Positions 10,211 through 22,412 of a stretch of 64,000 nt of DNA are shown piece by piece. The stretch's first letter is position 1. Each line of letters starts with the position of its first letter. This stretch comes from Arcuatula senhousia (Eukaryota > Mollusca > Bivalvia > Mytilida > Mytilidae): NCBI GenBank assembly GCA_963971305.1, contig CAXARO010000943.1:98268-162267 (forward strand), in the 5' to 3' direction. The translations under genes and the position numbers were made by a program. The notes under the pieces were generated by a model. It was not told the DNA's origin, searched no databases, and worked only from the letters and a program-made list of their open reading frames with translations.

Positions 10211-11777
10211 GGTAGTACTCCACAATTAATTTATCTAGCTCATTTTTGCATGTGCTCGACGTTGACTATTTTGTCCCGGGTTCTTGTAATCGCTTAAACT
10301 GCTATTTGCACTTTAAATTAGGTGGTGTTCCAAACCCCGGTCATGTTTAGTCGTGTTTAGTGCCGTATTTGGTTTCTTTGTTGTACTCGTTGCCCCTAGC
10401 AACTCTTAACATTTGTCAAAAATTTGGGGACAAAAATACGCAAAAATCGGGGTTTTGTCCTTTTTTTGAACGTTGCCAGTAGTCGAGCTTTCGGTTCAGG
10501 TGAAACGTAACATGTATGAAATGAAAGCCCGAAAATGGTCCTTTCTTTTAAGACCAAATAAACCTATCCGACTTCGGCTCTTTTTTTCGCTAAAATTGTT
10601 CAAACTTAAAAATCTAAAAATAGCACATTTAAATTTAAGCCCATCCGCTGGTCACCATGCACAGCCGGAAGCGACGCTATATGATCATTGGCATTGATTT
10701 TTTCGAAATTATTCTTTAAAACAATAACCGTGGATCGTAATTTTTATATAACGGGTCCATATTTTTTATTTGTCTTGTTTTAAGACCAAAACGAATCAAT
10801 ATTTTTATTAAACAAAAAAGTTCACAGGGGCCACATACGAAAACAATACTGTGAAAAAATCCTAATTGTGAGTACTACCATAGGTATATAAGAAATGGTT
10901 CTCAACTTCCCCCCTTTCTTTCAATCCGTTGGGGACTAGGGGGATCTAGAAGTGGGATGAGTGGCCTACAATCCCCACCCGGTGGGATATGGGGTAACTC
11001 TCCGGATCGGATTCGGTAATCGTCCGAAAATGTCATTATATACAATAAACGGGCCTGCATAGGTATATAAGAAATGGTTCTCAACTTCCCCCCTTTCTTT
11101 CAATCCGTTGGGGACTAGGGGGATCTAGAAGTGGGATGAGTGGCCTACAATCCCCACCCGGTGGGATATGGGGTAACTCTCCGGATCGGATTCGGTAATC
11201 GTCCGAAAATGTCATTATATACAATAAACGGGCCTGCATAGGTATATAAGAAATGGTTCTCAACTTCCCCCCTTTCTTTCAATCCGTTGGGGACTAGGGG
11301 GATCTAGAAGTGGGATGAGTGGCCTACAATCCCCACCCGGTGGGATATGGGGTAACTCTCCGGATCGGATTCGGTAATCGTCCGAAAATGTCATTATATA
11401 CAATAAACGGGCCTGCATAGGTATATAAGAAATGGTTCTCAACTTCCCCCCTTTCTTTCAATCCGTTGGGGACTAGGGGGATCTAGAAGTGGGATGAGTG
11501 GCCTACAATCCCCACCCGGTGGGATATGGGGTAACTCTCCGGATCGGATTCGGTAATCGTCCGAAAATGTCATTATATACAATAAACGGGCCTGCATAGG
11601 TATATAAGAAATGGTTCTCAACTTCCCCCCTTTCTTTCAATCCGTTGGGGACTAGGGGGATCTAGAAGTGGGATGAGTGGCCTACAATCCCCACCCGATG
11701 GGATATGGGGTAACTCTCCGGATCGGATTCGGTAATCGTCCGAAAATGTCATTATATACAATAAACGGGCCTGCATA
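10211..11777 (+). repeat. Unit U7: A + B x5
   Basis: A is 10211-10882 and the array 10883-11777. Four canonical copies precede the G100A end copy. As in all five-copy arrays, G51T is absent and a C unit follows. Confidence 0.95.
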
Positions 11778-12447
11778 GGTAGTACTCCACAATTAATTTA
11801 TCTAGCTCATTTTTGCATGTGCTCGACGTTGACTATTTTGTCCCGGGTTCTTGTAATCGCTTAAACTGCTATTTGCACTTTAAATTAGGTGGTGTTCCAA
11901 ACCCCGGTCATGTTTAGTCGTGTTTAGTGCCGTATTTGGTTTCTTTGTTGTACTCGTTGCCCCTAGCAACTCTTAACATTTGTCAAAAATTTGGGGACAA
12001 AAATACGCAAAAATCGGGGTTTTGTCCTTTTTTTGAACGTTGCCAGTAGTCGAGCTTTCGGTTCAGGTGAAACGTAACATGTATGAAATGAAAGCCCGAA
12101 AATGGTCCTTTCTTTTAAGACCAAATAAACCTATCCGACTTCGGCTCTTTTTTTCGCTAAAATTGTTCAAACTTAAAAATCTAAAAATAGCACATTTAAA
12201 TTTAAGCCCATCCGCTGGTCACCATGCACAGCCGGAAGCGACGCTATATGATCATTGGCATTGATTTTTTCGAAATTATTCTTTAAAACAATAACCGTGG
12301 ATCGTAATTTTTATATAACGGGTCCATATTTTTTATTTGTCTTGTTTTAAGACCAAAACGAATCAATATTTTTATTAAACAAAAAAGTTCACAGGGGCCA
12401 CATACGAAAACAATACTGTGAAAAAATCCTAATTGTGGAGTACTACC
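11778..12447 (+). mobile_element. Module A read as a non-autonomous TIR element (exemplar with perfect termini)
   Basis: A is AT-rich and begins GGTAGTACTCCACAATTA. It ends with the exact reverse complement of those 18 bases in this unit, which has B on the left and C on the right. In B-flanked units the left neighbour ends GCATA and the right begins ATAGGTATA. Removing A plus one ATA rebuilds the uninterrupted B sequence, the footprint of an insertion with a 3-bp duplication. A 3-bp duplication would suit PIF/Harbinger-like elements, although ATA is not their usual TWA target. A TA duplication of the Tc1/mariner type is the other reading, favoured by C-flanked copies (TA then TGGTAGT). No transposase frame exists, so it would be a MITE-like passenger. 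Confidence 0.6.
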
Positions 12448-13171
12448 ATAATGCTTTTGCATTTTTTGAAAATTTAACATGAGTTGCATTTTTCTCTTCT
12501 TGAGTATGTAACCACTTGAGGAATACCGGATATTATGATTTTTTTTATGTTTTACCATAGTAACGCACGCTCAAAGACGGAAGCCCTTTTCTGATCAAGC
12601 TCTTTTTTGGACATTTTCCTGCAATAACGTTAGATTCTTTCCCCGTTTGCTTTGAATCAAATTTTGTATTTTCGTTACAAAATTGGTATTCTGTTGTGCT
12701 TAAGTCATTTTCTAGCCTATTTCAAACATATTTGTAAAAATTTGGAAGATTTCCGTGAAAAAATCTACAATAATGGCGTCCATGGAAACACATCATCAAA
12801 ATTTGCTTAACATTTGCATAGCAAGCTATAATGCCTTGCGTTTCTATTCAAGCCGACTAAAAATTACAATTTTATGATTTACATACGGGGAAATATACTA
12901 TATTGTGTAATTTTTATTTCTTCCGGGGAAATTATGAACGTTGTTAGCGTTCCATACAGCATAACCAGCTGTACAGAATATAACGTTATTGACGATATTT
13001 TCAAAAATAAGCATGTTTGGTTGCTATGGGCATTTATGCTTAATAACTGATATTTTTCCCAAAATTTTTGAACCAAGTGATTCTCAAATATATTAGCTTT
13101 ATTTTCAACAATTAAACCAAGGACTAAAATGAAGATATACTCTTAAAATTTTAATGAGAATAATGCCATAT
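11778..13171 (+). repeat. Unit U8: A + C
   Basis: A is 11778-12450 and C 12451-13171. The left end of A has the B-type sequence (CACAATTAA) because B precedes it, and the right end has the C-type GTGGAG because C follows. Confidence 0.95.
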
Positions 13172-13187
13172 GGTAGTACTCCACAAT
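12432..13187 (+). mobile_element. Module C framed by perfect 19-bp TIRs (exemplar)
   Basis: C (12451-13171) is AT-rich and has no recognisable gene. Including the shared ends, it is bounded by ATTGTGGAGTACTACCATA (12432-12450) and its exact complement (13169-13187), giving a 756-bp TIR-bounded segment. No target duplication is obvious outside these ends (TCCTA on the left, CAATT on the right), so the TIRs may really belong to A facing the other way. C opens with a small hairpin, ATGC-TTTT-GCAT (12451-12462). Other copies with their TIRs are at 13826-14581, 18533-19288, 19927-20682, 46122-46877, 50829-51584, 52223-52978, 56930-57685, 58324-59079, 59718-60473 and 61112-61867. Confidence 0.55.
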
Positions 13188-14565
13188 CAATTTATCTAGC
13201 TCATTTTTGCATGTGCTCGACGTTGACTATTTTGTCCCGGGTTCTTGTAATCGCTTAAACTGCTATTTGCACTTTAAATTAGGTGGTGTTCCAAACCCCG
13301 GTCATGTTTAGTCGTGTTTAGTGCCGTATTTGGTTTCTTTGTTGTACTCGTTGCCCCTAGCAACTCTTAACATTTGTCAAAAATTTGGGGACAAAAATAC
13401 GCAAAAATCGGGGTTTTGTCCTTTTTTTGAACGTTGCCAGTAGTCGAGCTTTCGGTTCAGGTGAAACGTAACATGTATGAAATGAAAGCCCGAAAATGGT
13501 CCTTTCTTTTAAGACCAAATAAACCTATCCGACTTCGGCTCTTTTTTTCGCTAAAATTGTTCAAACTTAAAAATCTAAAAATAGCACATTTAAATTTAAG
13601 CCCATCCGCTGGTCACCATGCACAGCCGGAAGCGACGCTATATGATCATTGGCATTGATTTTTTCGAAATTATTCTTTAAAACAATAACCGTGGATCGTA
13701 ATTTTTATATAACGGGTCCATATTTTTTATTTGTCTTGTTTTAAGACCAAAACGAATCAATATTTTTATTAAACAAAAAAGTTCACAGGGGCCACATACG
13801 AAAACAATACTGTGAAAAAATCCTAATTGTGGAGTACTACCATAATGCTTTTGCATTTTTTGAAAATTTAACATGAGTTGCATTTTTCTCTTCTTGAGTA
13901 TGTAACCACTTGAGGAATACCGGATATTATGATTTTTTTTATGTTTTACCATAGTAACGCACGCTCAAAGACGGAAGCCCTTTTCTGATCAAGCTCTTTT
14001 TTGGACATTTTCCTGCAATAACGTTAGATTCTTTCCCCGTTTGCTTTGAATCAAATTTTGTATTTTCGTTACAAAATTGGTATTCTGTTGTGCTTAAGTC
14101 ATTTTCTAGCCTATTTCAAACATATTTGTAAAAATTTGGAAGATTTCCGTGAAAAAATCTACAATAATGGCGTCCATGGAAACACATCATCAAAATTTGC
14201 TTAACATTTGCATAGCAAGCTATAATGCCTTGCGTTTCTATTCAAGCCGACTAAAAATTACAATTTTATGATTTACATACGGGGAAATATACTATATTGT
14301 GTAATTTTTATTTCTTCCGGGGAAATTATGAACGTTGTTAGCGTTCCATACAGCATAACCAGCTGTACAGAATATAACGTTATTGACGATATTTTCAAAA
14401 ATAAGCATGTTTGGTTGCTATGGGCATTTATGCTTAATAACTGATATTTTTCCCAAAATTTTTGAACCAAGTGATTCTCAAATATATTAGCTTTATTTTC
14501 AACAATTAAACCAAGGACTAAAATGAAGATATACTCTTAAAATTTTAATGAGAATAATGCCATAT
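13172..14565 (+). repeat. Unit U9: A + C
   Basis: A is 13172-13844 and C 13845-14565. Both ends of A are C-type (CACAATCAA on the left, GTGGAG on the right). Confidence 0.95.
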
Positions 14566-16311
14566 GGTAGTACTCCACAATCAATTTATCTAGCTCATTT
14601 TTGCATGTGCTCGACGTTGACTATTTTGTCCCGGGTTCTTGTAATCGCTTAAACTGCTATTTGCACTTTAAATTAGGTGGTGTTCCAAACCCCGGTCATG
14701 TTTAGTCGTGTTTAGTGCCGTATTTGGTTTCTTTGTTGTACTCGTTGCCCCTAGCAACTCTTAACATTTGTCAAAAATTTGGGGACAAAAATACGCAAAA
14801 ATCGGGGTTTTGTCCTTTTTTTGAACGTTGCCAGTAGTCGAGCTTTCGGTTCAGGTGAAACGTAACATGTATGAAATGAAAGCCCGAAAATGGTCCTTTC
14901 TTTTAAGACCAAATAAACCTATCCGACTTCGGCTCTTTTTTTCGCTAAAATTGTTCAAACTTAAAAATCTAAAAATAGCACATTTAAATTTAAGCCCATC
15001 CGCTGGTCACCATGCACAGCCGGAAGCGACGCTATATGATCATTGGCATTGATTTTTTCGAAATTATTCTTTAAAACAATAACCGTGGATCGTAATTTTT
15101 ATATAACGGGTCCATATTTTTTATTTGTCTTGTTTTAAGACCAAAACGAATCAATATTTTTATTAAACAAAAAAGTTCACAGGGGCCACATACGAAAACA
15201 ATACTGTGAAAAAATCCTAATTATGAGTACTACCATAGGTATATAAGAAATGGTTCTCAACTTCCCCCCTTTCTTTCAATCCGTTGGGGACTAGGGGGAT
15301 CTAGAAGTGGGATGAGTGGCCTACAATCCCCACCCGGTGGGATATGGGGTAACTCTCCGGATCGGATTCGGTAATCGTCCGAAAATGTCATTATATACAA
15401 TAAACGGGCCTGCATAGGTATATAAGAAATGGTTCTCAACTTCCCCCCTTTCTTTCAATCCGTTGGGGACTAGGGGGATCTAGAAGTGGGATGAGTGGCC
15501 TACAATCCCCACCCGGTGGGATATGGGGTAACTCTCCGGATCGGATTCGGTAATCGTCCGAAAATGTCATTATATACAATAAACGGGCCTGCATAGGTAT
15601 ATAAGAAATGGTTCTCAACTTCCCCCCTTTCTTTCAATCCGTTGGGGACTAGGGGGATCTAGAAGTGGGATGAGTGGCCTACAATCCCCACCCGGTGGGA
15701 TATGGGGTAACTCTCCGGATCGGATTCGGTAATCGTCCGAAAATGTCATTATATACAATAAACGGGCCTGCATAGGTATATAAGAAATGGTTCTCAACTT
15801 CCCCCCTTTCTTTCAATCCGTTGGTGACTAGGGGGATCTAGAAGTGGGATGAGTGGCCTACAATCCCCACCCGGTGGGATATGGGGTAACTCTCCGGATC
15901 GGATTCGGTAATCGTCCGAAAATGTCATTATATACAATAAACGGGCCTGCATAGGTATATAAGAAATGGTTCTCAACTTCCCCCCTTTCTTTCAATCCGT
16001 TGGGGACTAGGGGGATCTAGAAGTGGGATGAGTGGCCTACAATCCCCACCCGGTGGGATATGGGGTAACTCTCCGGATCGGATTCGGTAATCGTCCGAAA
16101 ATGTCATTATATACAATAAACGGGCCTGCATAGGTATATAAGAAATGGTTCTCAACTTCCCCCCTTTCTTTCAATCCGTTGGGGACTAGGGGGATCTAGA
16201 AGTGGGATGAGTGGCCTACAATCCCCACCCGATGGGATATGGGGTAACTCTCCGGATCGGATTCGGTAATCGTCCGAAAATGTCATTATATACAATAAAC
16301 GGGCCTGCATA
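14566..16311 (+). repeat. Unit U10: A + B x6
   Basis: A is 14566-15237 and the array 15238-16311. The left end of A is C-type and the right end B-type with ATTATGAG. Copy 4 has G51T and copy 6 has G100A. Confidence 0.95.
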
Positions 16312-17878
16312 GGTAGTACTCCACAATTAATTTATCTAGCTCATTTTTGCATGTGCTCGACGTTGACTATTTTGTCCCGGGTTCTTGTAATCGCTTAAAC
16401 TGCTATTTGCACTTTAAATTAGGTGGTGTTCCAAACCCCGGTCATGTTTAGTCGTGTTTAGTGCCGTATTTGGTTTCTTTGTTGTACTCGTTGCCCCTAG
16501 CAACTCTTAACATTTGTCAAAAATTTGGGGACAAAAATACGCAAAAATCGGGGTTTTGTCCTTTTTTTGAACGTTGCCAGTAGTCGAGCTTTCGGTTCAG
16601 GTGAAACGTAACATGTATGAAATGAAAGCCCGAAAATGGTCCTTTCTTTTAAGACCAAATAAACCTATCCGACTTCGGCTCTTTTTTTCGCTAAAATTGT
16701 TCAAACTTAAAAATCTAAAAATAGCACATTTAAATTTAAGCCCATCCGCTGGTCACCATGCACAGCCGGAAGCGACGCTATATGATCATTGGCATTGATT
16801 TTTTCGAAATTATTCTTTAAAACAATAACCGTGGATCGTAATTTTTATATAACGGGTCCATATTTTTTATTTGTCTTGTTTTAAGACCAAAACGAATCAA
16901 TATTTTTATTAAACAAAAAAGTTCACAGGGGCCACATACGAAAACAATACTGTGAAAAAATCCTAATTGTGAGTACTACCATAGGTATATAAGAAATGGT
17001 TCTCAACTTCCCCCCTTTCTTTCAATCCGTTGGGGACTAGGGGGATCTAGAAGTGGGATGAGTGGCCTACAATCCCCACCCGGTGGGATATGGGGTAACT
17101 CTCCGGATCGGATTCGGTAATCGTCCGAAAATGTCATTATATACAATAAACGGGCCTGCATAGGTATATAAGAAATGGTTCTCAACTTCCCCCCTTTCTT
17201 TCAATCCGTTGGGGACTAGGGGGATCTAGAAGTGGGATGAGTGGCCTACAATCCCCACCCGGTGGGATATGGGGTAACTCTCCGGATCGGATTCGGTAAT
17301 CGTCCGAAAATGTCATTATATACAATAAACGGGCCTGCATAGGTATATAAGAAATGGTTCTCAACTTCCCCCCTTTCTTTCAATCCGTTGGGGACTAGGG
17401 GGATCTAGAAGTGGGATGAGTGGCCTACAATCCCCACCCGGTGGGATATGGGGTAACTCTCCGGATCGGATTCGGTAATCGTCCGAAAATGTCATTATAT
17501 ACAATAAACGGGCCTGCATAGGTATATAAGAAATGGTTCTCAACTTCCCCCCTTTCTTTCAATCCGTTGGGGACTAGGGGGATCTAGAAGTGGGATGAGT
17601 GGCCTACAATCCCCACCCGGTGGGATATGGGGTAACTCTCCGGATCGGATTCGGTAATCGTCCGAAAATGTCATTATATACAATAAACGGGCCTGCATAG
17701 GTATATAAGAAATGGTTCTCAACTTCCCCCCTTTCTTTCAATCCGTTGGGGACTAGGGGGATCTAGAAGTGGGATGAGTGGCCTACAATCCCCACCCGAT
17801 GGGATATGGGGTAACTCTCCGGATCGGATTCGGTAATCGTCCGAAAATGTCATTATATACAATAAACGGGCCTGCATA
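16312..17878 (+). repeat. Unit U11: A + B x5
   Basis: A is 16312-16983 and the array 16984-17878. It carries four canonical copies and a G100A end copy, and precedes two C units. Confidence 0.95.
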
Positions 17879-19272
17879 GGTAGTACTCCACAATTAATTT
17901 ATCTAGCTCATTTTTGCATGTGCTCGACGTTGACTATTTTGTCCCGGGTTCTTGTAATCGCTTAAACTGCTATTTGCACTTTAAATTAGGTGGTGTTCCA
18001 AACCCCGGTCATGTTTAGTCGTGTTTAGTGCCGTATTTGGTTTCTTTGTTGTACTCGTTGCCCCTAGCAACTCTTAACATTTGTCAAAAATTTGGGGACA
18101 AAAATACGCAAAAATCGGGGTTTTGTCCTTTTTTTGAACGTTGCCAGTAGTCGAGCTTTCGGTTCAGGTGAAACGTAACATGTATGAAATGAAAGCCCGA
18201 AAATGGTCCTTTCTTTTAAGACCAAATAAACCTATCCGACTTCGGCTCTTTTTTTCGCTAAAATTGTTCAAACTTAAAAATCTAAAAATAGCACATTTAA
18301 ATTTAAGCCCATCCGCTGGTCACCATGCACAGCCGGAAGCGACGCTATATGATCATTGGCATTGATTTTTTCGAAATTATTCTTTAAAACAATAACCGTG
18401 GATCGTAATTTTTATATAACGGGTCCATATTTTTTATTTGTCTTGTTTTAAGACCAAAACGAATCAATATTTTTATTAAACAAAAAAGTTCACAGGGGCC
18501 ACATACGAAAACAATACTGTGAAAAAATCCTAATTGTGGAGTACTACCATAATGCTTTTGCATTTTTTGAAAATTTAACATGAGTTGCATTTTTCTCTTC
18601 TTGAGTATGTAACCACTTGAGGAATACCGGATATTATGATTTTTTTTATGTTTTACCATAGTAACGCACGCTCAAAGACGGAAGCCCTTTTCTGATCAAG
18701 CTCTTTTTTGGACATTTTCCTGCAATAACGTTAGATTCTTTCCCCGTTTGCTTTGAATCAAATTTTGTATTTTCGTTACAAAATTGGTATTCTGTTGTGC
18801 TTAAGTCATTTTCTAGCCTATTTCAAACATATTTGTAAAAATTTGGAAGATTTCCGTGAAAAAATCTACAATAATGGCGTCCATGGAAACACATCATCAA
18901 AATTTGCTTAACATTTGCATAGCAAGCTATAATGCCTTGCGTTTCTATTCAAGCCGACTAAAAATTACAATTTTATGATTTACATACGGGGAAATATACT
19001 ATATTGTGTAATTTTTATTTCTTCCGGGGAAATTATGAACGTTGTTAGCGTTCCATACAGCATAACCAGCTGTACAGAATATAACGTTATTGACGATATT
19101 TTCAAAAATAAGCATGTTTGGTTGCTATGGGCATTTATGCTTAATAACTGATATTTTTCCCAAAATTTTTGAACCAAGTGATTCTCAAATATATTAGCTT
19201 TATTTTCAACAATTAAACCAAGGACTAAAATGAAGATATACTCTTAAAATTTTAATGAGAATAATGCCATAT
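17879..19272 (+). repeat. Unit U12: A + C
   Basis: A is 17879-18551 (B-type left end, C-type right end) and C 18552-19272. Confidence 0.95.
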
Positions 19273-20666
19273 GGTAGTACTCCACAATCAATTTATCTAG
19301 CTCATTTTTGCATGTGCTCGACGTTGACTATTTTGTCCCGGGTTCTTGTAATCGCTTAAACTGCTATTTGCACTTTAAATTAGGTGGTGTTCCAAACCCC
19401 GGTCATGTTTAGTCGTGTTTAGTGCCGTATTTGGTTTCTTTGTTGTACTCGTTGCCCCTAGCAACTCTTAACATTTGTCAAAAATTTGGGGACAAAAATA
19501 CGCAAAAATCGGGGTTTTGTCCTTTTTTTGAACGTTGCCAGTAGTCGAGCTTTCGGTTCAGGTGAAACGTAACATGTATGAAATGAAAGCCCGAAAATGG
19601 TCCTTTCTTTTAAGACCAAATAAACCTATCCGACTTCGGCTCTTTTTTTCGCTAAAATTGTTCAAACTTAAAAATCTAAAAATAGCACATTTAAATTTAA
19701 GCCCATCCGCTGGTCACCATGCACAGCCGGAAGCGACGCTATATGATCATTGGCATTGATTTTTTCGAAATTATTCTTTAAAACAATAACCGTGGATCGT
19801 AATTTTTATATAACGGGTCCATATTTTTTATTTGTCTTGTTTTAAGACCAAAACGAATCAATATTTTTATTAAACAAAAAAGTTCACAGGGGCCACATAC
19901 GAAAACAATACTGTGAAAAAATCCTAATTGTGGAGTACTACCATAATGCTTTTGCATTTTTTGAAAATTTAACATGAGTTGCATTTTTCTCTTCTTGAGT
20001 ATGTAACCACTTGAGGAATACCGGATATTATGATTTTTTTTATGTTTTACCATAGTAACGCACGCTCAAAGACGGAAGCCCTTTTCTGATCAAGCTCTTT
20101 TTTGGACATTTTCCTGCAATAACGTTAGATTCTTTCCCCGTTTGCTTTGAATCAAATTTTGTATTTTCGTTACAAAATTGGTATTCTGTTGTGCTTAAGT
20201 CATTTTCTAGCCTATTTCAAACATATTTGTAAAAATTTGGAAGATTTCCGTGAAAAAATCTACAATAATGGCGTCCATGGAAACACATCATCAAAATTTG
20301 CTTAACATTTGCATAGCAAGCTATAATGCCTTGCGTTTCTATTCAAGCCGACTAAAAATTACAATTTTATGATTTACATACGGGGAAATATACTATATTG
20401 TGTAATTTTTATTTCTTCCGGGGAAATTATGAACGTTGTTAGCGTTCCATACAGCATAACCAGCTGTACAGAATATAACGTTATTGACGATATTTTCAAA
20501 AATAAGCATGTTTGGTTGCTATGGGCATTTATGCTTAATAACTGATATTTTTCCCAAAATTTTTGAACCAAGTGATTCTCAAATATATTAGCTTTATTTT
20601 CAACAATTAAACCAAGGACTAAAATGAAGATATACTCTTAAAATTTTAATGAGAATAATGCCATAT
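19273..20666 (+). repeat. Unit U13: A + C
   Basis: A is 19273-19945 (C-type at both ends) and C 19946-20666. Confidence 0.95.
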
Positions 20667-22412
20667 GGTAGTACTCCACAATCAATTTATCTAGCTCATT
20701 TTTGCATGTGCTCGACGTTGACTATTTTGTCCCGGGTTCTTGTAATCGCTTAAACTGCTATTTGCACTTTAAATTAGGTGGTGTTCCAAACCCCGGTCAT
20801 GTTTAGTCGTGTTTAGTGCCGTATTTGGTTTCTTTGTTGTACTCGTTGCCCCTAGCAACTCTTAACATTTGTCAAAAATTTGGGGACAAAAATACGCAAA
20901 AATCGGGGTTTTGTCCTTTTTTTGAACGTTGCCAGTAGTCGAGCTTTCGGTTCAGGTGAAACGTAACATGTATGAAATGAAAGCCCGAAAATGGTCCTTT
21001 CTTTTAAGACCAAATAAACCTATCCGACTTCGGCTCTTTTTTTCGCTAAAATTGTTCAAACTTAAAAATCTAAAAATAGCACATTTAAATTTAAGCCCAT
21101 CCGCTGGTCACCATGCACAGCCGGAAGCGACGCTATATGATCATTGGCATTGATTTTTTCGAAATTATTCTTTAAAACAATAACCGTGGATCGTAATTTT
21201 TATATAACGGGTCCATATTTTTTATTTGTCTTGTTTTAAGACCAAAACGAATCAATATTTTTATTAAACAAAAAAGTTCACAGGGGCCACATACGAAAAC
21301 AATACTGTGAAAAAATCCTAATTGTGAGTACTACCATAGGTATATAAGAAATGGTTCTCAACTTCCCCCCTTTCTTTCAATCCGTTGGGGACTAGGGGGA
21401 TCTAGAAGTGGGATGAGTGGCCTACAATCCCCACCCGGTGGGATATGGGGTAACTCTCCGGATCGGATTCGGTAATCGTCCGAAAATGTCATTATATACA
21501 ATAAACGGGCCTGCATAGGTATATAAGAAATGGTTCTCAACTTCCCCCCTTTCTTTCAATCCGTTGGGGACTAGGGGGATCTAGAAGTGGGATGAGTGGC
21601 CTACAATCCCCACCCGGTGGGATATGGGGTAACTCTCCGGATCGGATTCGGTAATCGTCCGAAAATGTCATTATATACAATAAACGGGCCTGCATAGGTA
21701 TATAAGAAATGGTTCTCAACTTCCCCCCTTTATTTCAATCCGTTGGGGACTAGGGGGATCTAGAAGTGGGATGAGTGGCCTACAATCCCCACCCGGTGGG
21801 ATATGGGGTAACTCTCCGGATCGGATTCGGTAATCGTCCGAAAATGTCATTATATACAATAAACGGGCCTGCATAGGTATATAAGAAATGGTTCTCAACT
21901 TCCCCCCTTTCTTTCAATCCGTTGGTGACTAGGGGGATCTAGAAGTGGGATGAGTGGCCTACAATCCCCACCCGGTGGGATATGGGGTAACTCTCCGGAT
22001 CGGATTCGGTAATCGTCCGAAAATGTCATTATATACAATAAACGGGCCTGCATAGGTATATAAGAAATGGTTCTCAACTTCCCCCCTTTCTTTCAATCCG
22101 TTGGGGACTAGGGGGATCTAGAAGTGGGATGAGTGGCCTACAATCCCCACCCGGTGGGATATGGGGTAACTCTCCGGATCGGATTCGGTAATCGTCCGAA
22201 AATGTCATTATATACAATAAACGGGCCTGCATAGGTATATAAGAAATGGTTCTCAACTTCCCCCCTTTCTTTCAATCCGTTGGGGACTAGGGGGATCTAG
22301 AAGTGGGATGAGTGGCCTACAATCCCCACCCGATGGGATATGGGGTAACTCTCCGGATCGGATTCGGTAATCGTCCGAAAATGTCATTATATACAATAAA
22401 CGGGCCTGCATA
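20667..22412 (+). repeat. Unit U14: A + B x6
   Basis: A is 20667-21338 (C-type left end) and the array 21339-22412. Copy 3 has C36A (21732), shared only with U15. Copy 4 has G51T and copy 6 has G100A. Confidence 0.95.

Larger units (their letters stand above)
8465..14565 (+). repeat. Superunit 1: B6-B5-C-C, 6101 bp
   Basis: Units U6-U9 form the third-order repeat. Their lengths add to 6101 bp, exactly equal to U10-U13 and U29-U32. Private changes in the six-copy array distinguish this superunit from the next. Confidence 0.85.
14566..20666 (+). repeat. Superunit 2: B6-B5-C-C, 6101 bp
   Basis: Units U10-U13 repeat the same order directly after superunit 1. The junction variant ATTATGAG in U10 separates it from the other superunits. 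Confidence 0.85.

Noticed and set aside
12283..12558. Minus-strand ATG-started open frame of 91 codons across the A/C border
   Set aside because: It is short and rich in Lys and Asn as expected from AT-rich DNA, crosses a module border and exists only in A-C units. No family is recognisable. It could be revisited if RNA is found.
12879..13076. Minus-strand open frame of 65 codons within C
   Set aside because: It opens at TTG and has no recognisable motif. A frame of this length is expected in AT-rich noncoding DNA.
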